50,267 nucleotides of DNA from Pelagibacteraceae bacterium AG-447-E22 (GCA_003212295.1 QCQC01000005.1:1-50267); one strand, 5' to 3'. Counted from the stretch's first letter, positions 28,662 through 41,102 are shown. A program made the numbers and translations. Notes: a model not told the origin generated them from the sequence alone.

Positions 28662-28689
28662 AAAATACTAATTAAATCAAATTTGTCAA
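28662..28689 (-). promoter_or_regulatory. Predicted sigma-70 promoter of the rpsL (str-S10-spc) cluster
   Basis: On the minus strand a perfect -35 box TTGACA (28684-28689) is followed after 16 bases by TATTTT (28662-28667, 4 of 6). It lies in the largest non-coding gap of the window, the 157 bases between rpoC and rpsL. The start would be near 28655, leaving a leader of about 95 bases in which I see no strong hairpin. I also see no GC-rich terminator for rpoC in this gap. Confidence 0.6.
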
Positions 28690-28718
28690 ACTAAAACTAA
28701 TAAACTTAAGGGATATTT

Positions 28719-31700
28719 TTATTGATTTGTCTGGGTTTCTGAAGGTTCAATTTTTTCTTGTTCTGATAAAAATTTATTATCGTCCTCTAAAGCTTTTTTA
28801 TTCCATTTATTTTTAATATTCCCTGTTCCGGCTGGTACCAATCTACCTACTATAACGTTCTCTTTTAAACCATTTAATGGATCAACTTTACCTCTGATTG
28901 CGGCATCAGTTAAAACTCTAGTTGTTTCTTGGAAAGATGCAGCTGAAATGAATGACTCTGTCTGTAAAGATGCTTTGGTTATACCCATCAAAACTCTTTC
29001 ACCTGTAGCAGGTGCTTTTCCCTCAGCTTTAAGTTTTTCATTTGTGTTTTCAAATTTTATTCTATCAACAATTTCTCCTGGTAGATATGAGGATTCGCCA
29101 GATGATTTTACCTCGACTTTTTTTAGCATTTGCCTTAAAATTGTTTCAATATGTTTATCATTTATTATTACTCCTTGTAATCTATAAACTTCTTGAACTT
29201 GATTAACAAAATACTCTGTTAAATCTTTAATACCTAAAATTCTTAAAATATCATGGGGCAAAGGTTGACCATCTAATAAATATTCACCTTTTTTAATTTT
29301 TTCTCCTTGATTAAAATTAATATGTTTACCTTTTGGTATCAGATAATTAGAAGGTTCTGACCCATCTTCTGGTGCTATAGATACTCTTTGTTTACCTCGA
29401 ACTTCTTTTCCAAATATAACCTGACCATCATTTTCTGCAATAATAGCACTATCCTTAGCTTTTCTAGCTTCAAACAATTCTGCAACTCTTGGAAGACCTC
29501 CAGTAATATCTTTTGTTTTTGTTGTTTCTTTTGGTAGTCTTGCTATCACATCCCCTGCTGAAACTTTTTGACCATCTTTTACAGATAGAATTGAGTCTGG
29601 TACCAAATAATATCTTGCCTCATTATCATCTGCTTTTTTAATTACATTTCCTTTTTCATCTCTCAGTGTAATTCTTGGTTTTAAATCTGTGCTTTTTGAT
29701 TGAGATCTCCAATCTATAACTGATTTAGATGATATACCTGTAGCATCATCTGTAGTTTCTTGAATTGAAACTCCATCAATCAGATCAACATAACTTGCAA
29801 TTCCACTTTTCTCAGCAATAACTGGGGTGGTGTATGGATCCCATTCACAAATTTTTGTATTAGCTTTTACTTTATCTCCATTTTTAAAAAATAATTTTGA
29901 ACCATAAGCAACTTTATAAACTGCAATTTGAACCCCATTGTCATCTTCAATAGATAATTGAGTATTTCTTCCCATTACAATTAAATTTTTCTTTGAATCT
30001 TCTAGAATATTCGAATTAATAATTTTTAGCGTACCATTGTTTTTTGAAATAATTTGCGACTCTTGTTTTACAGATGCTGTACCACCAACGTGAAACGTTC
30101 TCATTGTTAACTGTGTACCTGGTTCTCCAATAGATTGAGCTGAAATCATACCTATTGCCTCACCAACATGAACCATTTTACCTCTAGATAAATCTCTACC
30201 ATAACAAGTTGCACAAACTCCTTCTTTAGAACTACAAGTCATAACAGAAAAAACTTTTAAAGATTTGATACCAGCTGAGTCAATTTTATCACATGCCGCC
30301 TCATCAATCATAGCTGATTTTTCTATAATAATTTCACCAGTTAAAGGATGTTTCACCTCAGAAGATGTTACTCTACCTAAAGCTCTTTCTGATAAACTAA
30401 CAACTACATTTCCACCCTCTAAAATTTCAGAAAGTTCAATAAATCCTGGATTTTCACATTTTACTTTAGTTACTGTTAAATCTTGAGCTACATCACAAAG
30501 CCTTCTTGTTAAATACCCTGAGCTTGCTGTTTTAAGAGCAGTATCAGCTAATCCCTTTCTTGCACCATGTGTTGAATTAAAATATTCAAGTGCTGTTAAA
30601 CCTTCCTTAAAGTTTGATGTAATTGGACTTTCGATAATTTCACCAGATGGTTTAGCAATTAAACCTCTCATTCCTGCCAATTGTTTCATCTGAGCAGCAG
30701 AGCCTCTGGCTCCACTATCTGCCATCATGAATACTGAGTTAATTTTTAAGCCCTCTGATGTTTTTTCTGTTGCTGAAATTCCTTTCATCATTTCTCCAGC
30801 AACTCTATCAGTACATTTTGACCAAGCATCAACTACTTTGTTGTATTTTTCACCTCTGGTGATTAAACCCTCAGAATATTGTGTCTCATAATCAGCAATC
30901 AACTTTTTTGTATCTTCAATTAATTGAGTTTTATTTGATGGTATAATTAGATCATCTTTACCAAAAGAAATACCAGCTTTGAAAGCATGTTTGAAACCTA
31001 AGTCTTTAAGCTTATCGCAAAAAATGACTGTAGTTTTTTGACCGCAAAATCTGAAAACAATATCAATAATTTCTGAAACCACTTTTTTTGGTAACAATCT
31101 ATCAACTAATGAAAATTTTATATTCTTATTTTTTGGTAATAGATTTGCTAAAAGAAATCTTCCAGCTGTTGAAGTATATTTTTCATATTTTTTATTTCCA
31201 TTATCATCTATAGTTTCAAATCTTGATATAATAGTGCTATGAACATTGATTTGACCTGATGCCAAAGCAAACTCGATTTGATTAGAGTCAGTAAAATATC
31301 CTGATGGTTTATCAGTCAGTAATTCTTGAGATAAATAGTAAATTCCTAAAATCATATCCTGACTGGGTACAATTATTGGCTTTCCATTTGATGGTGATAA
31401 AATATTATTTGTTGAGAGCATTAATATTCTTGCTTCTAATTGTGACTCTAGGCTAAGTGGAACATGAACAGCCATTTGGTCACCATCAAAATCAGCATTA
31501 AAAGCTGCACAAGTAAGTGGATGAAGTTCTATTGCGTCACCTTCAATTAATTTTGGTTCAAAAGCCTGAACTCCTAATCTATGTAAAGTTGGAGCTCTAT
31601 TTAAAAGAACAGGATGTTCTCTAACAATTAGCTCAAGTGCATCCCACACAGCATTAGTTTCTTTTTCAACTAATTTTTTTGCTTGTTTTATAGTTGAGGC

Positions 31701-32882
31701 TAATCCCAACTTATTTAATCTAGCATATAAAAATGGTTTAAATAATTCTAAAGCCATTTTTTTTGGTAAACCACATTCATGAAGTTTTAAGTCTGGACCA
31801 ACTACAATTACAGATCGGCCAGAGTAATCAACTCTTTTACCAAGTAAATTTTGTCTAAATCTTCCTTGTTTACCTTTTAGCATTTCTGCTAATGATTTAA
31901 GTGGTCTTTTACCAGTACCTGTTATTACTCTTCCTCTTCTGCCATTGTCAAATAATGCATCAACTGACTCTTGAAGCATTCGTTTCTCGTTTCTTACAAT
32001 AATATCTGGAGCTTTAAGATCCATTAATCTTTTTAAACGATTATTTCTATTAATAACTCTTCTATAAAGATCATTTAAGTCTGAAGTAGCAAATCTTCCG
32101 CCATCCAAAGGGACCAGTGGTCTTAACTCGGGAGGAATAACAGGAACAACAGTCATAATCATCCATTCTGGCTTTTGACCTGTTTCTATAAATGACTCAA
32201 TTAATTTAAGTCTTTTAATTGCTCTTTCCTCATTAACTTTAGATTTTGTTTCTTTAATATAATTAACTAAATTTTTTCGTTCTGAGTCTAAATCTAAATT
32301 TTTCAACATTTCAAGCACTGCTTCAGCTCCAATTCCAGCTGTGAAGGCTTCCTCTCCAAAATCATCTTGATATTTTGCTAATTCTTCTTCATTCAGAAGT
32401 TGGTTTTTTTCCAGTCCAGTCAATCCAGGCTCAATAACAATAAAATTTTCGAAATATAAAACTCTCTCAATTTCTTTAAGCTTCATATCAACAGCTAGTG
32501 CAATTCTGCTTGGTAAAGATTTTAAAAACCATATATGAGCAACTGGAGTTGCAAGATTAATATGTCCCATTCTTTCCCTACGAACATTTGATTTTGTAAC
32601 TTCAACACCACATTTTTCACATATAATTCCTCTAAACTTCATTCTTTTATATTTTCCACATAAGCACTCATAATCTTTTATTGGTCCAAAAATTCTTGCA
32701 CAAAATAATCCATCTTTTTCTGGTCTAAATGTTCTGTAATTTATTGTTTCAGGTTTTTTAATTTCACCATACGTCCAAGATTTAATTTTTTCTGGACTAG
32801 CTAGCGATATTTTAATGCTATTGAAATTTTGTGCTTCTGAAATTTCTGAATTTTTAAATAAGTCTGTAAGTTCTTTTTTCAT
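28719..32882 (-). CDS. rpoC: RNA polymerase beta' subunit
   Basis: Catalytic half of RNA polymerase. The N-terminal zinc cysteines are in [20 protein letters not shown] near residues 71-90; the active-site Mg2+ motif is N462-A-D464-F-D466-G-D468-Q; the second zinc site is [15 protein letters not shown]; the bridge-helix and trigger-loop region includes [11 protein letters not shown]. Length (1387) is close to E. coli RpoC. It starts two bases after rpoB and ends in a short acidic/polar tail. No intein, split or insertion is seen. Confidence 0.98.
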   Translation of the reverse strand: MKKELTDLFKNSEISEAQNFNSIKISLASPEKIKSWTYGEIKKPETINYRTFRPEKDGLFCARIFGPIKDYECLCGKYKRMKFRGIICEKCGVEVTKSNVRRERMGHINLATPVAHIWFLKSLPSRIALAVDMKLKEIERVLYFENFIVIEPGLTGLEKNQLLNEEELAKYQDDFGEEAFTAGIGAEAVLEMLKNLDLDSERKNLVNYIKETKSKVNEERAIKRLKLIESFIETGQKPEWMIMTVVPVIPPELRPLVPLDGGRFATSDLNDLYRRVINRNNRLKRLMDLKAPDIIVRNEKRMLQESVDALFDNGRRGRVITGTGKRPLKSLAEMLKGKQGRFRQNLLGKRVDYSGRSVIVVGPDLKLHECGLPKKMALELFKPFLYARLNKLGLASTIKQAKKLVEKETNAVWDALELIVREHPVLLNRAPTLHRLGVQAFEPKLIEGDAIELHPLTCAAFNADFDGDQMAVHVPLSLESQLEARILMLSTNNILSPSNGKPIIVPSQDMILGIYYLSQELLTDKPSGYFTDSNQIEFALASGQINVHSTIISRFETIDDNGNKKYEKYTSTAGRFLLANLLPKNKNIKFSLVDRLLPKKVVSEIIDIVFRFCGQKTTVIFCDKLKDLGFKHAFKAGISFGKDDLIIPSNKTQLIEDTKKLIADYETQYSEGLITRGEKYNKVVDAWSKCTDRVAGEMMKGISATEKTSEGLKINSVFMMADSGARGSAAQMKQLAGMRGLIAKPSGEIIESPITSNFKEGLTALEYFNSTHGARKGLADTALKTASSGYLTRRLCDVAQDLTVTKVKCENPGFIELSEILEGGNVVVSLSERALGRVTSSEVKHPLTGEIIIEKSAMIDEAACDKIDSAGIKSLKVFSVMTCSSKEGVCATCYGRDLSRGKMVHVGEAIGMISAQSIGEPGTQLTMRTFHVGGTASVKQESQIISKNNGTLKIINSNILEDSKKNLIVMGRNTQLSIEDDNGVQIAVYKVAYGSKLFFKNGDKVKANTKICEWDPYTTPVIAEKSGIASYVDLIDGVSIQETTDDATGISSKSVIDWRSQSKSTDLKPRITLRDEKGNVIKKADDNEARYYLVPDSILSVKDGQKVSAGDVIARLPKETTKTKDITGGLPRVAELFEARKAKDSAIIAENDGQVIFGKEVRGKQRVSIAPEDGSEPSNYLIPKGKHINFNQGEKIKKGEYLLDGQPLPHDILRILGIKDLTEYFVNQVQEVYRLQGVIINDKHIETILRQMLKKVEVKSSGESSYLPGEIVDRIKFENTNEKLKAEGKAPATGERVLMGITKASLQTESFISAASFQETTRVLTDAAIRGKVDPLNGLKENVIVGRLVPAGTGNIKNKWNKKALEDDNKFLSEQEKIEPSETQTNQ

Positions 32883-32884
32883 CT

Positions 32885-35800
32885 TTAATTAAGCTCCACA
32901 TTTAAAGCAAGTGATTTTATTTCTTTTACAAGAACGTTGAAAGACTCAGGAATACCAGATTCAAAGTTTTCCTCACCTTTTACGATAGTTTCATAAACTT
33001 TTACACGTCCTGCTACGTCATCAGATTTCACAGTTAAAATTTCTTGTAGAGTATAAGAAGCTCCATATGCTTCAAGAGCCCATACTTCCATTTCTCCAAA
33101 TCTTTGACCACCTAGTTGAGCTTTACCTCCTAAAGGTTGTTGCGTAACTAAACTATAAGGACCAGTTGATCTAGCATGAATTTTATCCTCAACCAAATGG
33201 TGGAGTTTAAGCATATAAATAATACCAACTGTAACTGGCCTATCAAATTTTTCTCCGGTTCTACCATCCCATAAATAGGTTTGACCTGAACCTGGAAGTT
33301 TAGCTAATTCTAACATTTCAGTTACATTTTTTTCCTTTGCTCCATCGAAAACAGGAGTTGATATTGCTATTCCATTTTGTAAATTTTCACATAAATCTCT
33401 AAATTCAGATTTACTTAATTTATCTACTTTTTGATTAAATATTTCTTCACCGTAAACAGATCTTAAAAATTTTGCTACTTTTTCTGTTTTTTCTATAGCT
33501 TTATTGTTTTCATTTACTAATCTTTTTACTTCTTCACCAAATTCTTTACATGCCCATCCAAGGTGAGTTTCCAATATTTGACCAACGTTCATTCTACTTG
33601 GGACACCAAGAGGATTCAAAACTATATCGACTGGTCTGCCGTCCTCTCTATAAGGCATGTCTTCAACAGGTACAATTTTACTTACAACCCCTTTATTACC
33701 ATGTCTGCCTGACATCTTATCACCAGGTCTTAATCTTCTTTTAATTGCAACAAAAACTTTAACCATTTTCATTACACTTGGTAATAGATCATCTCCACTT
33801 CTGATTTTTAAAACTTTGTCCTCAAATCTTTCTGTAATGTCTTGTTTTGCTTTATTATATTGGTCCTTCAATTGTAATAGCGCAGACTCACTCTGTTCAT
33901 TTCCAACTGTAATTTTGAAAACATCATTAATACTAAATTGATTTATCACTTCAAAGTCAAGTTTACTTCCAATATTTATATCTTTTAATTTTTTATTTAA
34001 TGTTTTGCCCGATAAAATTTGTGATGCTCGCTGTTTAATACTTCTTTCTAAAATTTCTTCCTCAACAATTTTATCTTGTTGAACTTGTTCAATTTCTGCT
34101 CTTTCAATAGTTATTGATCTTTCATCTTTTTCTATACCGTGTCTATTGAAAACTCTAACATCAATTACTGTTCCACTACTACCTCTAGACATTCTCAGAG
34201 AAGTATCGGTAACATCTATAGCTTTTTCTCCAAAAATTGATCGAAGTAATTTTTCTTCAGGTCCCGAGGCCGTATCTCCTTTTGGTGTTACTTTGCCTAC
34301 TAAGATATCTCCCGCATTTACTTCTGCACCAATATAAACTATGCCTGATTCATCTAAATTTTTTAATGCTTCCTCATTCACGTTTGGGATATCTCTAGTA
34401 ATTTCTTCTTCACCTAATTTTGTATCTCTAGCCATAATTTCATACTCAACTATGTGAACAGATGTAAATACATCATCAGTTACACATCTTTCTGAAATTA
34501 ATATTGAGTCCTCAAAATTATAACCTTGCCATGGCATAAATGCTACTGTCACATTTTTTCCTAAAGCTAGTTCCCCTAATTTTGTTGATGGGCCATCAGC
34601 AATAATATCTCCAGATTTAACTTTATCGCCAACTCTTACTAGTGGTCTTTGGTTAATACAGGTATTTTGATTTGATCTTTTAAATTTTTGTAAGTTATAA
34701 ATATCAACCCCTGATTTAGTAAAATCAGTTTCCTCAGTTACTTTAATAACTATTCTTTTTCCATCAATTTTATCTACAATTCCATCTCTTTTAGCAACTA
34801 TTGTTACTCCAGAATCTAAAGCAACATCACTTTCAATTCCTGTCCCAACTAGTGGGGCCTCTGGCTTTAATAAAGGAACTGCTTGTCTCATCATGTTTGA
34901 TCCCATTAGAGCTCTATTCGCATCATCATTTTCTAAGAAAGGTATAAGAGATGCAGCCACTGAAACTAATTGTTTTGGAGATACGTCTATATAGTCAATA
35001 GTCTCGGGTTTAGATAAAAGAAAATTTAAATTTTGTCTGCATGAAACTAATTCTTCAACTATTTTTCCATTTTTATCAATTTTAGTATTTGCTTGAGCAA
35101 TAGTATATTTTGTTTCTTCCATGGCAGAGAGATATTCTACGTTATCTTGAACAACACCATTTTTTACTCTCTTATAGGGGCTTTCAATAAATCCATATTT
35201 ATTTATTTTTGCATACGTAGATAAACTATTTATTAAACCAATATTTGGACCCTCTGGTGTTTCTATTGGGCATATTCTTCCATAATGAGTTGGGTGAACA
35301 TCACGTACCTCAAATCCTGCTCTTTCTCTCGTTAACCCACCAGGACCTAAAGCTGAAACTCTTCTTTTATGAGTAATTTCTGATAGTGGATTTGTCTGAT
35401 CCATAAATTGTGATAATTGAGAGCTTGCAAAAAAATCTTTTAATGAAACAGTTAATGGTTTCGCATTAACTAAATCTTGGGGCATCGCTGATTCAACATC
35501 CAATGTAGTCATTTTTTCTTTAATAGCTCTTTCCATTCTGTAAACACCTATTCGAGCTTGATTTTCAACTAATTCACCTACCGATCTAACTCTTCTATTT
35601 CCTAAATGATCAATATCATCAACATCATCCTTTCCATCTCTTAAATCTAGCATTTTATGAATTATCGCTAAAATATCATCATTTCTCAAAATTGTAATTT
35701 TATCAGAACACTCTAGTTCTAATCTAGAATTCATTTTTACTCTACCAACATCAGATAAATCGTATCTGTCAGAACTAAAAAATAAATTATTAAATATTTG

Positions 35801-36973
35801 TGTTGCAATTTCAATCGTTGGAGGCTCACCTGGTCTGAGCATTTTATATATCTCTGTTATAGCTTCATCTTTAGTATTATTTTTATCATTAAGAATTGTT
35901 GTTAAGAGATATGGTCCTTTATTAATAGAATTTGTAACAGAGATTTTCATTGAGAAAATCTTTGCTTGCAATATTTGATCTATAATCGTTTCATTAAGTT
36001 CAGTGCCAATTCTTAAAATTCCGCCTTCTTCATCATTAATTTTTATATCGCTGTGTATAAACTTACCAAAAAGAGACTCTTTCGAAACTAAAATATCTTT
36101 TAAACCATCATTAGATAGTTTTTTTGCGTTTAGATAATTTATTTTTTCACCAAGTTTAATTACTACCTTGCCAGTTTTTGCATCAATAACTTCCTCTGAA
36201 AAATTTTTCGCCTTATAATTTTCTGGATTAAATTTTGTTTTCCATTTACTTGTTTTTTCGTCATAATTATATTGCTCATTTTCATAAAATTCATTAACTA
36301 TTTCTGATTTTGTATATCCTAAAGCAATCAATAGAGTTGATGCTAATATTTTTTTTTTTCTATCTATCTTGAAATAAAGAAAATCTTTTACATCAAATTC
36401 AAAATCTAACCAAGAACCTCTATTTGGGATAACTCTACAATTAAATAACAATTTACCACTCGCATGTGTCTTTCCCTTATCATGATCAAAAAAAACTCCT
36501 GGGCTTCTATGCATTTGATTTACTACGACTCTTTGAACACCATTTGTTATAAATGTTCCACTGTTTGTCATCATTGGAACTTCACCCATATAAACTTCTT
36601 GTTCTTTTGCAGATAAAATATCTTTAGTATTGTTTTCTTGATCTATATCGTAAACAACTAATCTCAGTGTACATTTTAAAGCAGATGAATAAGTAAGCCC
36701 TCTGGTAATACATTCTTCAACATCAAATTTTGGTTTCTCTAATCTGTAAGAAACATACTCCAATGTCGCTTTATCATTTAAATCTTCAATAGGAAAAATA
36801 CTTTTAAAAACTCTATCGAAACCTTTGGTAAGTTCGTCACTTTGATTTGAAAAATCTGTAAGCTCATTATAAGAATTTTTTTGTACCTCAATTAAATTTG
36901 GGATAGATAAACTCTCTTTTAGTTTACCAAAACTTTTTCTGATATTTTTTTTCTCTGTAAAAGATATTTGCAT
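32885..36973 (-). CDS. rpoB: RNA polymerase beta subunit
   Basis: Forms the other half of the catalytic cleft and binds rifampicin. The rifampicin-binding cluster near residues 515-540 ([20 protein letters not shown], then [10 protein letters not shown]) is wild type at the common resistance positions (the Q, D, H and S equivalents of E. coli Q513, D516, H526 and S531). The C-terminal part has [29 protein letters not shown] and [18 protein letters not shown], all canonical. Length (1362) is normal. It is separated from rplL by 58 bases containing two competing inverted repeats. Confidence 0.98.
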   Translation of the reverse strand: MQISFTEKKNIRKSFGKLKESLSIPNLIEVQKNSYNELTDFSNQSDELTKGFDRVFKSIFPIEDLNDKATLEYVSYRLEKPKFDVEECITRGLTYSSALKCTLRLVVYDIDQENNTKDILSAKEQEVYMGEVPMMTNSGTFITNGVQRVVVNQMHRSPGVFFDHDKGKTHASGKLLFNCRVIPNRGSWLDFEFDVKDFLYFKIDRKKKILASTLLIALGYTKSEIVNEFYENEQYNYDEKTSKWKTKFNPENYKAKNFSEEVIDAKTGKVVIKLGEKINYLNAKKLSNDGLKDILVSKESLFGKFIHSDIKINDEEGGILRIGTELNETIIDQILQAKIFSMKISVTNSINKGPYLLTTILNDKNNTKDEAITEIYKMLRPGEPPTIEIATQIFNNLFFSSDRYDLSDVGRVKMNSRLELECSDKITILRNDDILAIIHKMLDLRDGKDDVDDIDHLGNRRVRSVGELVENQARIGVYRMERAIKEKMTTLDVESAMPQDLVNAKPLTVSLKDFFASSQLSQFMDQTNPLSEITHKRRVSALGPGGLTRERAGFEVRDVHPTHYGRICPIETPEGPNIGLINSLSTYAKINKYGFIESPYKRVKNGVVQDNVEYLSAMEETKYTIAQANTKIDKNGKIVEELVSCRQNLNFLLSKPETIDYIDVSPKQLVSVAASLIPFLENDDANRALMGSNMMRQAVPLLKPEAPLVGTGIESDVALDSGVTIVAKRDGIVDKIDGKRIVIKVTEETDFTKSGVDIYNLQKFKRSNQNTCINQRPLVRVGDKVKSGDIIADGPSTKLGELALGKNVTVAFMPWQGYNFEDSILISERCVTDDVFTSVHIVEYEIMARDTKLGEEEITRDIPNVNEEALKNLDESGIVYIGAEVNAGDILVGKVTPKGDTASGPEEKLLRSIFGEKAIDVTDTSLRMSRGSSGTVIDVRVFNRHGIEKDERSITIERAEIEQVQQDKIVEEEILERSIKQRASQILSGKTLNKKLKDINIGSKLDFEVINQFSINDVFKITVGNEQSESALLQLKDQYNKAKQDITERFEDKVLKIRSGDDLLPSVMKMVKVFVAIKRRLRPGDKMSGRHGNKGVVSKIVPVEDMPYREDGRPVDIVLNPLGVPSRMNVGQILETHLGWACKEFGEEVKRLVNENNKAIEKTEKVAKFLRSVYGEEIFNQKVDKLSKSEFRDLCENLQNGIAISTPVFDGAKEKNVTEMLELAKLPGSGQTYLWDGRTGEKFDRPVTVGIIYMLKLHHLVEDKIHARSTGPYSLVTQQPLGGKAQLGGQRFGEMEVWALEAYGASYTLQEILTVKSDDVAGRVKVYETIVKGEENFESGIPESFNVLVKEIKSLALNVELN

Positions 36974-36980
36974 CTATGTA

Positions 36981-37031
36981 TAAATACTGATCACAGATAA
37001 TTAACCAGTATTTAATAAAATCCTTATTAAA
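36981..37031 (-). promoter_or_regulatory. Competing hairpins in the rplL-rpoB gap
   Basis: Two perfect inverted repeats fill the gap. The first, next to the rplL stop, pairs 37024-37031 with 37011-37018 (8 base pairs, 5-base loop, only A and T). The second pairs 37006-37014 with 36981-36989 (9 base pairs around CAGTATTTA, 16-base loop). They share 37011-37014, so in RNA only one can form at a time. In E. coli this interval holds a partial terminator and an RNase III site that set the L12-to-polymerase ratio; a similar role here is inference. No U-run follows either stem. Confidence 0.45.
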
Positions 37032-37397
37032 TTATTTAAGTTCTACTTTTGCGCCTGCAGCTTCTAGTTTAGCTTTAATTTCTTCAGCTTCTTTTTTTGG
37101 AACACCTGATTTAACTTCTTTAGGTGCACCCTCTACTAAATCTTTAGCTTCTTTTAAACCAAGAGAAGTGGCTGCTCTTACTTCTTTAATGACATTTATT
37201 TTTTTATCACCTGCAGAAACAAGCATAATTGTAAAGTCATCTTTGTCCTCTGCTGCTGCTGCACCTCCAGCTGCTGCTGGTGCTGCTGCTGCCATTGGAG
37301 TTACACCCCACTTTTCTTCTAATTGTTTTGAAAGCTCAGCAGCCTCTGTAACTGTCAAGCTTGATAAATCCTCTATAATTTTATTAAGATCTGGCAT
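37032..37397 (-). CDS. rplL: Ribosomal protein bL12 (L7/L12)
   Basis: Stalk protein present in several copies per ribosome that recruits translational GTPases. The N-terminal dimerisation helices ([20 protein letters not shown]), an alanine-rich hinge ([17 protein letters not shown]) and the C-terminal domain with [19 protein letters not shown] are all visible. Length (121) is normal. It starts four bases after rplJ. Confidence 0.98.
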   Translation of the reverse strand: MPDLNKIIEDLSSLTVTEAAELSKQLEEKWGVTPMAAAAPAAAGGAAAAEDKDDFTIMLVSAGDKKINVIKEVRAATSLGLKEAKDLVEGAPKEVKSGVPKKEAEEIKAKLEAAGAKVELK

Positions 37398-37401
37398 ATT
37401 T

Positions 37402-37923
37402 TTACTCTTTAGGTTTTGTTTCAGAATTTTCTGGTGGTAAATTACTCATTTTTTCCGATCGTGCAAGTAAAATACTGACTAATTTTGAAGCTGAGGCATT
37501 CAAAATACCTACAATATTCGCTCTTGCCTCATCTAATGTTGGTAGATTTGCGACATTCATGACCCCGGCTTGATCAAGAACCTCATTATTCATCATTCCA
37601 CCTATTAATTTTAGATTCTCATTATCTTTTGCAAATTTTGATAAAATTCTTGCCGACATTATTGCATCTTCACCAAACGCAACTGCTGTTGGACCGGTAA
37701 ATAAGTTTGATAAATCTTTACACTTTGTTTTTTCTAAAGCTAATTTTGTTATCCTATTTTTTGTGATTTTAAAAATTATACCGTGCTCTCTCATTCTTGA
37801 TCTCAAATCATCTAACTGAGTCATTGTTAAACCTTGATAATGAGTTACCATAATGGCTTTACTATTTTCAAATTGATTACTCATTTCAGAAATGTAATTT
37901 TTTTTTTGATCTTTATTCATCAT
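37402..37923 (-). CDS. rplJ: Ribosomal protein uL10
   Basis: Stalk base protein that anchors L12 dimers. [20 protein letters not shown] and [20 protein letters not shown] are typical of the N-terminal rRNA-binding domain; a C-terminal helix binds L12. Length (173) is usual. Only four bases separate it from rplA, so a long L10-binding leader like that of E. coli is absent unless it lies inside rplA. Confidence 0.96.
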   Translation of the reverse strand: MMNKDQKKNYISEMSNQFENSKAIMVTHYQGLTMTQLDDLRSRMREHGIIFKITKNRITKLALEKTKCKDLSNLFTGPTAVAFGEDAIMSARILSKFAKDNENLKLIGGMMNNEVLDQAGVMNVANLPTLDEARANIVGILNASASKLVSILLARSEKMSNLPPENSETKPKE

Positions 37924-37927
37924 AATT

Positions 37928-38617
37928 TTAAATACTCTTTCCTAGTTTCAGTTTATATGAAACTCCCATAGTAGATGTTATAAAGGTAGATTTTATTAAA
38001 TCTCCTTTAACTGTATTATTAGATTTTTCTTTTTCTAAAGTTTCTACAATTGCATTAAAATTTTTAATTAATTTATCATCACTAAATGATTTTTTTCCAA
38101 TACTTACACCTATATTACCATCTTTATCATTTCTAATTTCTACTTGACCTGATTTGGCATCTGAAATTGCTGTTTTTAAATTATCTGTAACTGATCCTAA
38201 TTTGGGGTTAGGCATCAAACCTTTTGGACCTAGTACTTTACCGAGTTTAGATAGTTTTATCATCATAGCAGGTGTACATATTAATTTCTCAAAATTAATT
38301 TCACCGGACTTTATTTTTTCAATAAAGTCGTCCCCTCCAATTATATCTGCCCCAGCATCTTTAGCTTCTGCTTCTTTTGACTCTTCACAAACTACAGCAA
38401 CTTTAACTTTTTTTCCTGTTCCACCTGGAAGATTCACTATTGTTCTTATATTAATCTCATTTTTCTTTTGTTTGTTGTTTATTTGAAAACTCAAATCAAC
38501 TGACTCATCAAATTTTGTAGTACAATTTTTTTTAATAACAGGTATCAATTTTTCAACAGTTTCTGATGATAGCTCAGAAGTTTTTTCAGGTAATTTTTTA
38601 TATCTTTTTGAAGTCAT
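37928..38617 (-). CDS. rplA: Ribosomal protein uL1
   Basis: Forms the mobile stalk that guides deacylated tRNA from the E site. Recognised by TIVNLPGGTGKKVKVAVVCE, CTPAMMIKLSKLGKVLGPKG, LMPNPKLGSVT and GNIGVSIGKKSF. Length (229) is standard. It starts two bases after rplK. Confidence 0.97.
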   Translation of the reverse strand: MTSKRYKKLPEKTSELSSETVEKLIPVIKKNCTTKFDESVDLSFQINNKQKKNEINIRTIVNLPGGTGKKVKVAVVCEESKEAEAKDAGADIIGGDDFIEKIKSGEINFEKLICTPAMMIKLSKLGKVLGPKGLMPNPKLGSVTDNLKTAISDAKSGQVEIRNDKDGNIGVSIGKKSFSDDKLIKNFNAIVETLEKEKSNNTVKGDLIKSTFITSTMGVSYKLKLGKSI

Positions 38618-38619
38618 AA

Positions 38620-39051
38620 TTAATCTTTCACCTCAATTCCCATAGATCTTGCTGAACCTGCAATAATTTTTACAGCTTGTTCTAAATCTATCGCATTTAA
38701 ATCATTCATTTTTTGTTTAGCGATCTCTTCAGCCTGTTTTTTAGTAATTGACGCTACAATATTTCTTCCAGGTTCTTGAGAACCACTTTTAAGTTTTGCA
38801 GCCTCTCTTATAAAAAATGAAGCTGGTGGAGACTTTATTTTGAAGTCAAATTTTTTATCTTTATAAACTGTAATTTCTACTGGCACAGGTTTGCCTGCCA
38901 AAGATTTTGTTTTATCATTAAACGCTTTACAAAATTCCATTATATTAACTCCACGTTGTCCTAGAGCAGGACCCACAGGAGGAGCTGGATTAGCTTGTCC
39001 ACCTTTTATCTGTAACTTTATAAATCCACTTATTTCTTTTTTTGCTGCCAT
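38620..39051 (-). CDS. rplK: Ribosomal protein uL11
   Basis: GTPase-centre protein involved in factor binding and in the stringent response through Rel[21 protein letters not shown] followed by [14 protein letters not shown] is diagnostic; [20 protein letters not shown] and [10 protein letters not shown] complete it. Length (143) is normal. It overlaps the nusG stop by one base. Confidence 0.98.
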   Translation of the reverse strand: MAAKKEISGFIKLQIKGGQANPAPPVGPALGQRGVNIMEFCKAFNDKTKSLAGKPVPVEITVYKDKKFDFKIKSPPASFFIREAAKLKSGSQEPGRNIVASITKKQAEEIAKQKMNDLNAIDLEQAVKIIAGSARSMGIEVKD

Positions 39052-39581
39052 TAACTAACTTTCTCAACTTGGTTATATTCTAAGTCCACTGGAGTTGGTC
39101 TTCCAAATATAGATACTGAAACTTTTAATCTCGATTTCTCTTCATCTATACCCTCAACCATTCCACTGAATGATGCAAATGGTCCATCCACAACCTGAAC
39201 TTTTTCACCAACGCTGTACTCTATACCAGATTTTGGCTGAGCTACACCATCTTTTATTTGACCTAAAATCTTCTCTATTTCTTTATCTGAAACAGGAACT
39301 GGCATTCCTTTGGTTCCTAAAAAACCACTTACTCTTTTGATATTTTTTATCATGTGATAAATTTTGTTATCCATCTCACTTTTTATAAGGACATATCCTG
39401 GAAAATACTTCTTTTTTCTTTGAATTCTTTTTCCTCTTTTGACTTCAGTAACATCATGAGTTGGAACAATTATTTCCTCAAATTTTTCTGAAATTTTTGC
39501 CTTATCTGCCTCTTCTTTTATCAAACCAGCAACTTTATTTTCAAAACTGGAGTGTGATTGAACAATGTACCAATTTTTCAT
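39051..39581 (-). CDS. nusG: Transcription elongation/antitermination factor NusG
   Basis: Binds RNA polymerase through its N-terminal domain and Rho or S10 through its KOW domain. The N-terminal domain starts [20 protein letters not shown] and includes [16 protein letters not shown] and [17 protein letters not shown]; the KOW domain is near [20 protein letters not shown]. Length (176) is standard. It overlaps the secE stop by one base (TAATG). Confidence 0.97.
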   Translation of the reverse strand: MKNWYIVQSHSSFENKVAGLIKEEADKAKISEKFEEIIVPTHDVTEVKRGKRIQRKKKYFPGYVLIKSEMDNKIYHMIKNIKRVSGFLGTKGMPVPVSDKEIEKILGQIKDGVAQPKSGIEYSVGEKVQVVDGPFASFSGMVEGIDEEKSRLKVSVSIFGRPTPVDLEYNQVEKVS

Positions 39582-39772
39582 TAGATGCTCACTTTAAGTA
39601 ATATTTCCAAAAAAAATTTAAAAACTTGATCTAAAAGTAAAAAAAATAATGACATTACAAGAGCCATAACAAAAACCATCAGGGCACCCTGAAGAGTCTC
39701 TTTTCCTGTGGGCCATGATACTTTAAAAGCTTCTTGCTTAACCTCTTGTATAAATTTTATCGGGTTTTTCAT
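39581..39772 (-). CDS. secE: SecE, preprotein translocase subunit
   Basis: Clamps SecY in the translocon. The product has an amphipathic helix with the conserved EVKQEAFKVSWPTGKETLQG, followed by a single transmembrane helix (VFVMALVMSLFFLLLDQVFK). An in-frame TTG five codons upstream would bring it within one base of tRNA-Trp; the ATG giving MKNPIKFIQEVK matches the family better, giving 63 residues. It lies 16 bases after the encoded CCA of tRNA-Trp. Confidence 0.93.
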   Translation of the reverse strand: MKNPIKFIQEVKQEAFKVSWPTGKETLQGALMVFVMALVMSLFFLLLDQVFKFFLEILLKVSI

Positions 39773-39788
39773 ATTTTTATTTTTCAAT

Positions 39789-39864
39789 TGGCAGGAGCGG
39801 AGGGACTCGAACCCTCAGCCTCCGGTTTTGGAGACCGGCGCTCTACCAATTGAGCTACACTCCT
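39789..39864 (-). tRNA. tRNA-Trp (CCA anticodon)
   Basis: Cloverleaf on the minus strand: acceptor AGGAGTG pairs with CGCTCCT, D arm GCTCAATTGGTAGAGC, anticodon loop CTCCAAA with anticodon CCA, and T loop TTCGAGT. The discriminator is G and the 3' CCA is encoded (39789-39791). It sits between tuf and secE, a position shared with other alphaproteobacteria, and is probably cut out of the tuf-secE transcript. Confidence 0.97.
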
Positions 39865-39873
39865 ATATAGAGC

Positions 39874-41064
39874 TTACTCTATAATTTTAGTTACTACTCC
39901 AGCACCAACTGTTCTACCACCTTCTCTAATTGCAAAATTTAATTTTTCGGACATTGCAATTGGTGTGATTAGTTTAACTGTGAATTTCGCATCATCACCA
40001 GGCATAACCATTTCTGTTCCTGAAGGTAATTCTACTTCACCAGTTACATCAGTTGTTCTAAAGTAAAATTGAGGTCTATACTTTGTAAAGAACGGAGTAT
40101 GTCTTCCACCCTCTTCTTTTTTAAGTACATAAGCTTGAGCCTCAAACTTTGTATGAGGTGTGACTGAACCTGATTTGCAAAGAACTTGACCTCTTTCAAC
40201 GTCTGTTCTTTCAACACCTCTCAATAATACACCTATGTTATCACCAGCTTCACCAGAATCTAAAAGTTTTCTAAACATTTCAACTCCAGTACAAACTGAT
40301 TTTTTTGTCTCTCTTATACCAACGATTTCAATTTCATCTCCAGTTTTTATTACTCCAGACTCTACTCTACCTGTCACAACTGTACCTCTTCCTGAAATTG
40401 AGAAAACGTCCTCAACTGGCATCAAGAAATCTTTATCTTTTGGTCTATCAGGTTGTGGAATAAACTCATCAACATTTTTCATTAACTGTAGAATTGAGTT
40501 TTTACCAATTTCTTCATCTCTTCCTTCCACTGCTGCAAGTGCTGAACCTTTAGCAATTGGAGTCTTATCACCTGGAAATTTATAAGATGTTAATAATTCT
40601 TTAATTTCCTCTTCAACAAGATCAATCATTTCTTTATCATCGACTTGATCAACTTTATTTAAGTAAACGACTATTGCGGGAACACCAACTTGTCTTGCAA
40701 GTAATATATGTTCTCTAGTTTGTGGCATTGGACCATCAGCTGCGTTCACAACAAGTATCGCACCATCCATCTGAGCTGCCCCTGTTATCATGTTCTTAAC
40801 ATAGTCAGCATGACCAGGACAATCTACGTGAGCATAGTGTCTTTTTTCTGTTTCATATTCAACATGCGCAGTTGAAATTGTAATTCCTCTCTCTTTTTCT
40901 TCTGGAGCTTTATCAATTTGATCATACGCTATTGCTGTAGCTCCACCTGTTTCTGCTAAAACTTTTGTAATAGCTGCAGTTAAAGTAGTTTTACCGTGGT
41001 CTACGTGTCCGATTGTACCAATATTACAATGCGGTTTATTTCTTACAAATTTTTCTTTCGACAT
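39874..41064 (-). CDS. tuf: Elongation factor Tu
   Basis: Delivers aminoacyl-tRNA to the ribosome. The P-loop is GHVDHGKT at residues 19-26, switch I contains [13 protein letters not shown], switch [13 protein letters not shown] near 81, and NKVD near 136 gives GTP specificity. Domains II and III are complete, ending [15 protein letters not shown]. Length (396) is standard. AAAGG lies eight bases before the ATG. It follows tRNA-Gly by 38 bases; no second tuf is present in the str cluster of this window, so this may be the only copy. Confidence 0.98.
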   Translation of the reverse strand: MSKEKFVRNKPHCNIGTIGHVDHGKTTLTAAITKVLAETGGATAIAYDQIDKAPEEKERGITISTAHVEYETEKRHYAHVDCPGHADYVKNMITGAAQMDGAILVVNAADGPMPQTREHILLARQVGVPAIVVYLNKVDQVDDKEMIDLVEEEIKELLTSYKFPGDKTPIAKGSALAAVEGRDEEIGKNSILQLMKNVDEFIPQPDRPKDKDFLMPVEDVFSISGRGTVVTGRVESGVIKTGDEIEIVGIRETKKSVCTGVEMFRKLLDSGEAGDNIGVLLRGVERTDVERGQVLCKSGSVTPHTKFEAQAYVLKKEEGGRHTPFFTKYRPQFYFRTTDVTGEVELPSGTEMVMPGDDAKFTVKLITPIAMSEKLNFAIREGGRTVGAGVVTKIIE

Positions 41065-41102
41065 TACTTTTACCTTTGTTTTATTTTTTTATAATTTTTT
41101 CT

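Noticed and set aside
28562-28718. rpoC terminator in the rpoC-rpsL gap
   Set aside because: No GC-rich stem followed by a U-run is visible on the minus strand; only the rpsL promoter is supported.
33550-33941. Plus-strand frames inside rpoB
   Set aside because: Antisense to conserved beta-subunit sequence and mutually overlapping; no coding signs.
35400-35430. Rifampicin-resistance allele in rpoB
   Set aside because: All common resistance positions in the cluster are wild type.
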